This document shows positions 1-3,938 of a stretch of DNA of 5,361 nucleotides, piece after piece (within the stretch, counting starts at the first letter, position 1; each line of letters starts with the position of its first letter). The DNA is taken from the NCBI GenBank assembly GCA_016186855.1, contig JACPKT010000159.1, forward strand, positions 1 to 5,361, in the 5' to 3' direction. A program made the translations under genes and the position numbers. Source of the DNA: Candidatus Iainarchaeum sp. (lineage in GTDB: Archaea > Iainarchaeota > Iainarchaeia > Iainarchaeales > GW2011-AR10). The notes beneath the pieces are model-generated. The model had not been told where the DNA came from. It worked only from the letters and a program-made list of their open reading frames with translations, and ran no database searches.

Positions 1-134
1 CCGTTGTCTACCCGATGGTTGCATTGGGCAAGGCAAGAATCAGAACTCAAGTAAACTCTTCCCACACAAAAAAAGACCTTGACACCGCACTTGAAGCATT
101 CAAAAAAGCAGGGAAAAAACTGAATGTAATTTAA
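1..134 (+). CDS. kbl: 2-amino-3-ketobutyrate CoA ligase / alpha-oxoamine synthase family, C-terminal end (partial)
   Basis: Only the last 43 codons are present, read from base 3 to the TAA at 132-134; the rest lies left of the window. The tail contains GKARIRTQ, then [15 protein letters not shown], and ends in GKKLNVI. This matches the C-terminal lobe of fold-type I PLP enzymes of the alpha-oxoamine synthase family, and resembles glycine C-acetyltransferase (KBL) more than BioF, whose tail differs. KBL cleaves 2-amino-3-ketobutyrate with CoA to glycine and acetyl-CoA in cytosolic threonine breakdown. The PLP lysine is not in view, so the exact substrate is inferred. The gene converges on the DUF4258/DUF2283 pair, and the first three-hairpin repeat starts 14 bases after its stop codon. 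Confidence 0.7.
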   Translation, partial: VVYPMVALGKARIRTQVNSSHTKKDLDTALEAFKKAGKKLNVI

Positions 135-148
135 GCCAGTCAATGTTT

Positions 149-213
149 TTCTCATCAACGGCTGGCTCCGTTGACACGCCATACGTGCCCCATCTTCGAT
201 GGGGCGGTAATAT
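149..213 (+). repeat. Three-hairpin repeat element, copy 1
   Basis: This 65 bp block recurs almost unchanged at 848-912 (one substitution) and 2503-2566 (two changes against copy 2). It folds into three hairpins with no linker between them: TCAACGG/CCGTTGA (155-174, 6-base loop), CACG/CGTG (175-187, 5-base loop) and CCCCATC/GATGGGG (188-204, 3-base loop), followed by a conserved TAATAT. A TTTAAGCCA block lies 19 bases before the core; the other copies have the same block at 53-54 bases. All copies have the same orientation. I do not recognise the family. It could be a structured RNA, a recombination site, or the end of an insertion sequence. Confidence 0.85.
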
Positions 214-231
214 CCACCAAAAACATGGTGG
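214..231. repeat. Unique hairpin just after repeat copy 1
   Basis: CCACCA (214-219) pairs with TGGTGG (226-231) across a 6-base A-rich loop, directly after the TAATAT that ends the repeat core. A hairpin of different sequence also follows repeat copy 2 (inside 945-961) and copy 3 (2581-2595). A variable stem after the conserved core may therefore be part of the design. The function is unknown. Confidence 0.5.
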
Positions 232-280
232 CGGCCAGAGTATCAATTGCCGAATTTTCAAATTTTGGGTGGCCAAAAAG

Positions 281-496
281 TTATTTTGCGGCTATTGCCA
301 GGTTTTTTACGCGTACTTGTGAGAGCGATTTTTGGGGTATTCTTTTGCTTGCGTCTAACAATTCTATTCCAAGAAGGTTTCCTTTTTCGTCAAAATCAAC
401 AACAGTGAAGTCGTCGATTTTTTTGTTTTTGGAAAAGTCTCCTTTGCGGAACTCGATGTACATTGCATCTGCTTCTTTGTCGTAGTCAATTTCCAT
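281..496 (-). CDS. DUF2283 family protein, probable antitoxin-like partner
   Basis: A 71-residue protein with both marks of DUF2283: DYDKEADAMYIEF near the N terminus (residues 4-16) and VVDFDEKGNLLGIELLDAS (32-50), the usual strand-turn-strand core ending in G-I-E-hydrophobic-D-A. The length is normal for the family. The ATG lies one base after the stop codon of the DUF4258 gene (TAATATG), with no clear ribosome binding site, so translational coupling is likely. DUF2283 genes often sit beside DUF4258 or other RelE/BrnT-like small proteins. An antitoxin role is therefore inferred from context and is not visible in the protein. The basic C-terminal tail (residues 51-71) is family-atypical or variable. 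Confidence 0.8.
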   Translation of the reverse strand: MEIDYDKEADAMYIEFRKGDFSKNKKIDDFTVVDFDEKGNLLGIELLDASKRIPQKSLSQVRVKNLAIAAK

Positions 497-497
497 A

Positions 498-707
498 TTA
501 AACCCAATACACCGTAATGATTTTTATATAATCCTTTTTTTCACACACTGCTTCAATTGTCCCTCTGCCTGTCTTTTTTTGAAAATAGTACTTGCCATGC
601 TTTTTATGTAATTTATCTGGGTAAAGCACACAATCAACTACTTCTTCTTTCAATATTTTTCTTTTTCCAATGCGTTCAAATGCATGTTGTGTAAAAACAA
701 TTTCCAT
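498..707 (-). CDS. DUF4258 family protein, probable RelE/BrnT-like toxin
   Basis: A 69-residue protein with the DUF4258 layout: FTQHAFERIGKRKI at residues 5-18 (conserved His8, Arg12, Arg16), EEVVDCVLYPD at 21-31, and a C-terminal strand IKIITVYWV. Members look like small RelE/BrnT-fold nucleases, and many are paired with DUF2283, as here. It is the first gene of the two-gene minus-strand operon. No Shine-Dalgarno sequence is visible before the ATG at 707. An AT-rich stretch at 735-748 could supply a TATA element for a short leader, but it is weak. RNase activity is an inference from fold-level similarity. The pair sits between repeat copies 1 and 2. Confidence 0.8.
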   Translation of the reverse strand: MEIVFTQHAFERIGKRKILKEEVVDCVLYPDKLHKKHGKYYFQKKTGRGTIEAVCEKKDYIKIITVYWV

Positions 708-743
708 TCAATCAGCCAATCACACGTAGCCTTCAATATTCTT

Positions 744-845
744 TTAATGGCTATTTTTCAACCATGCAGCACTTTGAGCCCGGGGTATTTCATTTTTAAG
801 CCACTCCAAGTTTTTTTCGAGGTTCTGGTAACCGGCAATTACCAT
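744..845 (-). pseudogene. Short coding-like fragment, unidentified
   Basis: From an ATG at 845 this frame reads 33 codons to a TAA at 744-746. It contains YQNLEKNLEWLKNEIPRAQ, which has the composition of a real amphipathic helix rather than random AT-rich DNA. The frame stays open upstream through repeat copy 2. It ends 36 bases before the DUF4258 start and could be the remaining tail of a gene cut by arrival of the repeat. It also overlaps the TTTAAGCCA flank shared by all three copies. An accidental frame within the repeat unit is therefore equally possible. Confidence 0.25.
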
Positions 846-847
846 TC

Positions 848-912
848 TTCTCATCAACGGCTGGCTCCGTTGACACGCCATACGTGCCCCATCTTCGATG
901 GGGCGATAATAT
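848..912 (+). repeat. Three-hairpin repeat element, copy 2
   Basis: It has the same 65 bp core as copy 1, with a single G-to-A change just before the terminal TAATAT. All three stems are intact. The upstream flank differs from copy 1. TTTAAGCCA at 795-803 is 53 bases before the core, and the intervening stretch carries its own hairpin GGTAA/TTACC. The copy lies between the ATPase 3' end and the DUF4258 5' end, in the same orientation as the other copies. Confidence 0.85.
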
Positions 913-925
913 TTATGGCTTGTCC

Positions 926-972
926 AGTTTATTTTTTCCGCAAGTTGAACTCACAGTTCAAGTTTTTCTCAT
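926..972 (+). repeat. Second repeat (type A), copy 1, with a 7 bp hairpin
   Basis: A 47 bp block matching 2463-2509 at 43 of 47 positions. Its centre is the hairpin TTGAACT (945-951), loop CAC, AGTTCAA (955-961), followed by TTTTTCTCAT. The T run makes it resemble an intrinsic terminator read on the plus strand. Here the block follows three-hairpin copy 2 and is not itself followed by a core, whereas the other copy runs straight into core copy 3. Confidence 0.75.
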
Positions 973-1052
973 TCACATTGCCACCAGTGCAATTTACTTC
1001 AAAAATAAAGCATGTCAACTTCTAATGTATTTTTTGAAGGTTTTTAAAAATT

Positions 1053-2261
1053 TTACAGGAAACCGGCAAAGATTAATGGGCGATAAGGATTTATTGTATT
1101 GGCTGGCTGTGTTAATATGAATTTGTTTTTTTCTTTTGAGTGGATTATTTGAGTGCGGTTTTTTTGTTTTCCGCCGATTTCGAACACAAATTTTTGCCCA
1201 TTTATGATGGTAAAATAGTCTGGTTTTTTTTCGCCGCGCTGCCCCTTTAAATAATGCGTTTCGAAATCATTGATTTTCATGCTTTCAACAAAAAATTCCT
1301 CACGCAAAAACCCGATGTTTTCTTTGATTTCCTTGTTTTTTGAATAAACCAGCCTTAACGGAGGCACAAAAAGTATTTTTGGTTCCTTGCTGACATTGCT
1401 TCCTTTTGGTTTGATGGGGTTTAGCACAAATGCTTTTTCCAGTGCTTGAACGTAATGGATTGCTTTATATTTTGTTATTCCGACATTTCGCGCAATTGAA
1501 GAATAACTCACGTCATCTATGCCGGCGTTGGCAATGTATTCGAGCATCGCTCTGATGTTTATCAGGTCTTTTCCGTCAAAATTTAGAGAATAAACAAGGT
1601 CTTTTTCAATTATTCTTTCCAAAATGCTCAAAAAAATGCCTGTATTTTTTTCTTCCAAAAAAACCGGAATGAGGCCGCCACTGATATATTCCTCAAAATA
1701 GTTGTCTAACCTGCTAATCTTCTGCATTTTTTTGGGGTCAAAAATGTCATTAATGGTCATTTTTGGGATGTCTTTTTTTTGACCAAAAGCCAAATACTCT
1801 CGAAAAGAAAATGGGTGCATTTTTTTTACAATAATCCTCCTGCTCAGGTCAACACGCGAATTTATAATGTCAATTGCTACAGAGCTTGTGAAAAAAACCT
1901 TTAATTCCATTGAGTCATAGATTTTTTTGAGGTGCTGTTGCCAGTTTTTGCAGTAACTTATTTCATCCAACAAAAGTTCATTTGCCCCAAATCGTTCGCT
2001 CAAAGTTTTGGCTAAATCAAACAAGTCAATGTTGTTGTATGCATCCAACGATATATAAAAAGCGTTTTCTGATTCGATTAAGCGCTGTTTTAAAGCCGTT
2101 GTTTTACCAATGCCCCTAAGACCAGCAATGCCGACAAATGCTTTAGAATAAAAAAAGAGTTCATTGAAAATAAATCGTCTTTTTGGGTATTTCTGGGCTT
2201 GTTTTCGCGAAGTTTCATTGACTGCCAAAATATCCGTTAAAACACTGTCATTAATAACCAT
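1053..2261 (-). CDS. AAA ATPase with DUF4143-type C-terminal domain (COG1373-like)
   Basis: A 402-residue cytosolic P-loop ATPase of the archaeal AAA_14/DUF4143 class. Walker A is GLRGIGKTT (residues 47-55), Walker B is ELLLDEI (95-101), and the sensor-like strand VFFTSS (123-127) matches the family's usual TGSS position. A winged-helix-like segment follows (about 253-283). The C terminus has PD at 347-348 and FEIGGK at 360-365, the PD-(D/E)xK-like signature of DUF4143, though nuclease activity is usually unproven. The length is normal for the family. Such genes are common, patchily distributed and often near mobile DNA; their cellular role is not settled. The gene is alone between repeats on both sides. 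A TATA element at leaderless distance supports the ATG at 2261. Confidence 0.85.
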   Translation of the reverse strand: MVINDSVLTDILAVNETSRKQAQKYPKRRFIFNELFFYSKAFVGIAGLRGIGKTTALKQRLIESENAFYISLDAYNNIDLFDLAKTLSERFGANELLLDEISYCKNWQQHLKKIYDSMELKVFFTSSVAIDIINSRVDLSRRIIVKKMHPFSFREYLAFGQKKDIPKMTINDIFDPKKMQKISRLDNYFEEYISGGLIPVFLEEKNTGIFLSILERIIEKDLVYSLNFDGKDLINIRAMLEYIANAGIDDVSYSSIARNVGITKYKAIHYVQALEKAFVLNPIKPKGSNVSKEPKILFVPPLRLVYSKNKEIKENIGFLREEFFVESMKINDFETHYLKGQRGEKKPDYFTIINGQKFVFEIGGKQKNRTQIIHSKEKNKFILTQPANTINPYRPLIFAGFL

Positions 2262-2285
2262 GTTTCAATTAATGCTCAAAAACAC

Positions 2286-2300
2286 ATATAAACATTTCGT
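2286..2300 (-). promoter_or_regulatory. BRE/TATA promoter of the ATPase gene, leaderless spacing
   Basis: On the minus strand ACGAAA (2300-2295) is followed after two bases by TTTATAT (2292-2286). This fits the archaeal BRE plus TATA box. The box centre is about 27 bases before the ATG, so transcription should start at or within a few bases of the start codon. No Shine-Dalgarno sequence is present, which agrees with a leaderless mRNA. The same ACGAAA, 2-base gap and TATA arrangement recurs before the HTH regulator. Confidence 0.6.
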
Positions 2301-2341
2301 TTAATTATTGGACAAAATGATACACATTTCGTTCAATGATT
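2288..2341. repeat. 22 bp direct repeat overlapping the ATPase promoter
   Basis: 2288-2309 and 2320-2341 agree at 19 of 22 positions and are offset by exactly 32 bp, about three helical turns. The first copy covers the BRE and part of the TATA box. The second repeats the ACGAAA but has a poorer TATA. It may be a two-site operator for autoregulation or a duplicated promoter. Confidence 0.55.
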
Positions 2342-2462
2342 TTACGGTTTTTTTAAGCCGCATTGCAAAATTGCGCAAAGAAAAAGTGTTTACTGGAAAT
2401 CAGGTCATTTTGAAAAACAACAGGCCAAAAAATAGAAGCATGTTGAAATTTAAGCCACCTTT

Positions 2463-2509
2463 AGTTTATTTTTTTCGTAAGTTGAACTCGCGGTTCAAGT
2501 TTTTCTCAT
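2463..2509 (+). repeat. Second repeat (type A), copy 2, joined to core copy 3
   Basis: This copy of the 47 bp block has four differences from 926-972. Its hairpin TTGAACT/GGTTCAA (2482-2498) is kept because the changed base forms a T-G wobble pair. The block overlaps the first bases of three-hairpin copy 3, so A and the core form one unit here. With the other copy it bounds the ATPase gene as direct repeats. Confidence 0.75.
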
Positions 2510-2566
2510 CAACGGCTGGCTCCGTTGACACGCCATACGTGCCCCATCTGCGATGGGGGATAATAT
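2503..2566 (+). repeat. Three-hairpin repeat element, copy 3
   Basis: A 64 bp copy that differs from copy 2 by one loop base (T to G at 2550) and loss of one C after the third stem. All paired bases of the three stems are unchanged. TTTAAGCCA (2449-2457) stands 54 bases before the core, as in copy 2. It lies upstream of the ATPase gene and downstream of the membrane-protein gene. Confidence 0.85.
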
Positions 2567-2580
2567 TCTCTGGATAAATA

Positions 2581-2595
2581 GTAACCACCGGTTAC
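2581..2595. repeat. Unique hairpin after repeat copy 3
   Basis: GTAACC (2581-2586), loop ACC, GGTTAC (2590-2595) form a 6 bp stem with a 3-base loop, 14 bases after the TAATAT of copy 3. The sequence is unrelated to the hairpin after copy 1. Confidence 0.5.
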
Positions 2596-2651
2596 AATTA
2601 GCATATGTTTGCAGTAATTGCAGTTTTTTGCATTATTAAGAAAAAGTTTTA

Positions 2652-2690
2652 AAAAAAAAGAAAAAAAGGAAACTTTTTTTGCTTCCTTTT
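2652..2690 (-). terminator. Terminator of the small membrane-protein gene
   Basis: Read on the minus strand, AAAAGGAA (2690-2683) pairs with TTCCTTTT (2671-2664) across an 11-base loop. It is followed by a nearly unbroken T run to about 2652. It starts two bases after the stop codon at 2693. The T run alone would be expected to end archaeal transcription; the weak stem may help. Confidence 0.6.
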
Positions 2691-2692
2691 AT

Positions 2693-3049
2693 TTACTCTG
2701 ACTTTGCCAGATTGTATATTGCTTTGAGGGCCACTATTAGTGCCGCTGGCGCTACAAATCTTGCAAGGTTTACAACCACTGACTGCAAGACCGTTCCAAG
2801 GCCAAAAACCACCGTGTTTGCAGCAGTCAAATTTGCTGACCCAACAAGGATCATTGCAACTGCCGCGACCAAGAACTTGTCCACTTCTTTTTCAGTAATG
2901 TTTAGGATTCCTACCACCAGCCCCAAAAAGACCAGCAATAAAAGTATCCATCCCTCATACACTGCGAGCGCGCCGCCAAAAACCCCTGCCACTAATGCCA
3001 CAAGGGCTCCAAGCAAAAACGCCCAACTCCCTACTTGTGAATTTTCCAT
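2693..3049 (-). CDS. Small integral membrane protein, unidentified (about four helices)
   Basis: A 118-residue hydrophobic protein of no family I recognise. Likely membrane segments are residues 9-31 (Gly/Ala-rich, with VAGVFGGALA), 34-51 (GWILLLLVFLGLVVGIL), 57-73 and about 95-112, with an acidic-basic loop ITEKEVDKF between the second and third. I chose the ATG at 3049 because a strong GGGAGGTG ribosome binding site (3065-3058) sits eight bases before it. An upstream TTG at 3067 would overlap that site. It stands alone on the minus strand, divergent from the HTH regulator, with its own terminator. A role in the envelope is all that can be inferred. Confidence 0.75.
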   Translation of the reverse strand: MENSQVGSWAFLLGALVALVAGVFGGALAVYEGWILLLLVFLGLVVGILNITEKEVDKFLVAAVAMILVGSANLTAANTVVFGLGTVLQSVVVNLARFVAPAALIVALKAIYNLAKSE

Positions 3050-3057
3050 TACCCTTA

Positions 3058-3065
3058 CACCTCCC
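3058..3065 (-). promoter_or_regulatory. Strong Shine-Dalgarno site, fixes the membrane-protein start
   Basis: GGGAGGTG on the minus strand matches the anti-Shine-Dalgarno end of archaeal 16S rRNA (complement of CACCTCC). It is eight bases before the ATG at 3049. It rules out the longer TTG-initiated reading from 3067. Confidence 0.8.
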
Positions 3066-3085
3066 AAAAAAAAATTTTTCTCCTT

Positions 3086-3131
3086 GCTTTTTAAGTTTTC
3101 AATAACTTTCTTAAAAAGCTTTCTATTGAAA
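3086..3131. promoter_or_regulatory. Interlocked inverted repeats in the divergent spacer
   Basis: GCTTTTTAAG (3086-3095) is perfectly inverted at CTTAAAAAGC (3110-3119). TTTCAATA (3097-3104) is perfectly inverted at TATTGAAA (3124-3131). The arms alternate a, b, a', b', which is a pseudoknot topology in RNA; at DNA level they could be two overlapping operators. CTTTTTAAG also resembles a TATA box and could serve the membrane-protein gene from the minus strand, giving a leader of roughly 40 bases that contains part of this structure. Confidence 0.45.
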
Positions 3132-3190
3132 CCTGCCTTTTTTCGTCATAAACCAAAAAATTTTTGCTTTTTTTGGCATTTTGGTGATTG

Positions 3191-3208
3191 ACGAAACCTT
3201 TTTTAAGG
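3191..3208 (+). promoter_or_regulatory. BRE/TATA promoter of the HTH regulator, leaderless spacing
   Basis: ACGAAA (3191-3196) directly precedes CCTTTTTTAAGG (3197-3208), a palindromic TATA-like box centred about 27 bases before the ATG at 3230. This predicts initiation at the start codon. Only a weak GTAGGG stands before the ATG, in line with a leaderless message. Confidence 0.5.
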
Positions 3209-3229
3209 TGTAAAATTAAATTGTAGGGT

Positions 3230-3931
3230 ATGGACCAGCTGTCAACAACCATTGCCGGAGAGATTTGCTTAAGCAAAGACCCCGGCGGCAGCATGAAAAA
3301 ATGGCGTGAAATCTTCAACGTTTCCCAAACTGATTTGGCAGAGTTTCTTAAAATCAGCAGCTCTACAATTTCAGACTATGAAGGCGGAAGAAGAAAAAGC
3401 CCAGGAATCGGAGTAGTAAGCAGGCTTGTTGAAGCACTCATTGAAATCGACAAAAACCTCGGCGGAAAAATAAAAAAACAGCTTGAAAAAGATTTCAAGC
3501 CGCGCGAAAACGTTTTTAACGTGCACGAATTCTCAAAAGCGGTTAACGGAAAAGTTTTTGCTGAAAGCATTGAAGGAGAAGTTGTTGCAAATCAGCTCAA
3601 GCTCAAAGAAACAAATGTTTTTGGCTACACCGTAATTGATTCGCTGAAAGTAATCCTTGAAGTTCCTGTAACAGAATACATGCAGATGTATGGTAAAACT
3701 CCAGAACGGGCGCTTGTGTTCCTGAAAGTTGAAAGCGGGCGCTCTCCAATGATCGCGGTCAAAGTGGGCAGGTTTTCAACCGAAATGAAGCCAAACATTG
3801 TAGTGCTCCACGGCGTGGAAAAAGTCGACCCAATTGCAATAAAAATTGCTGAAGCAGAAAAAATTCCCCTCCTTATCACAAACAAATCTTTGGAAGGGTT
3901 AAAGGACGCGCTCAAAAAGTTCGAGGAATAA
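3230..3931 (+). CDS. Archaeal HTH (XRE-type) transcriptional regulator, COG1709-like
   Basis: A 233-residue DNA-binding protein. The N-terminal IAGEICLSKDPG (residues 8-19) and KKWREIF (23-29) lead into a Cro/C1-type helix-turn-helix: SQTDLAEFL (32-40) and recognition helix SSSTISDYEGG (43-53), followed by RRKSPG. This arrangement, with a conserved C-terminal alpha/beta domain (about 100-225, including KPNIVVLHGVEKVDP), is typical of the archaeal COG1709 regulators. The N-terminal motif supports the ATG at 3230 over the internal one at residue 22. Its targets are unknown; the inverted repeats in its own upstream spacer are a plausible operator. The sigma-like gene begins seven bases after its stop codon, suggesting one transcript. 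Confidence 0.88.
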   Translation: MDQLSTTIAGEICLSKDPGGSMKKWREIFNVSQTDLAEFLKISSSTISDYEGGRRKSPGIGVVSRLVEALIEIDKNLGGKIKKQLEKDFKPRENVFNVHEFSKAVNGKVFAESIEGEVVANQLKLKETNVFGYTVIDSLKVILEVPVTEYMQMYGKTPERALVFLKVESGRSPMIAVKVGRFSTEMKPNIVVLHGVEKVDPIAIKIAEAEKIPLLITNKSLEGLKDALKKFEE

Positions 3932-3938
3932 AATTCAA

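Larger units (their letters stand above)
708..1052. other. Intergenic stretch filled with repeats and hairpins
   Basis: No convincing complete gene is seen between the DUF4258 start and the ATPase stop. In order it holds a short minus-strand coding-like fragment (744-845), repeat copy 2 (848-912), a 47 bp second repeat (926-972) and a small hairpin ATTGC/GCAAT (977-993). It also has the hairpin GGTAA/TTACC just before copy 2, around 827-843. Longer open frames here on the plus strand are read-through of the repeats, which have no stop codons in several frames. Confidence 0.6.
2262..2692. other. Intergenic stretch with promoter, direct repeat and repeat elements
   Basis: It separates the ATPase start from the membrane-protein stop. 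In order it holds the ATPase promoter and a 22 bp direct repeat (2286-2341), about 110 bases with nothing recognisable, repeat A copy 2 and three-hairpin copy 3 (2463-2566), a unique hairpin (2581-2595), a short TGCAGT-rich stretch, and the terminator of the membrane-protein gene. I see no convincing gene. Confidence 0.6.

Noticed and set aside
684..1120. Plus-strand frames of 113 and 78 codons over repeat copy 2
   Set aside because: They read antisense to DUF4258 and the ATPase tail and through the repeats; composition (F, S, H rich) is that of shadow frames.
2488..2500. tRNA T-arm-like CGCGGTTCAAG
   Set aside because: No acceptor, D or anticodon arms surround it; it is part of the repeat A hairpin.
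149..2566. CRISPR array
   Set aside because: The repeats are about 700 and 1655 bases apart with genes between them, and there are no spacers of uniform short length.
848..2566. Composite transposon with inverted ends around the ATPase
   Set aside because: The flanking repeats are direct rather than inverted, no target duplication is visible, and no transposase is encoded.
149..2566. Classical integron with attC sites
   Set aside because: No tyrosine recombinase is in the window and the GTTRRRY/RYYYAAC core boxes are not matched exactly; kept only as an analogy.
2308..2577. 89-codon plus-strand frame starting with TTG
   Set aside because: Its second half is simply repeat A and the three-hairpin core read through, its start overlaps the ATPase promoter repeat, and no ribosome binding site or family match is seen.
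2679..3191. 170-codon plus-strand frame opposite the membrane protein
   Set aside because: It is antisense to a gene with a strong ribosome binding site and membrane-helix pattern; its Thr/Lys/Pro-rich translation is typical of a shadow frame.
3091..3318. 75-codon minus-strand frame across the divergent spacer
   Set aside because: It overlaps the conserved N terminus of the HTH regulator and the spacer, with no supporting motif or start signal.
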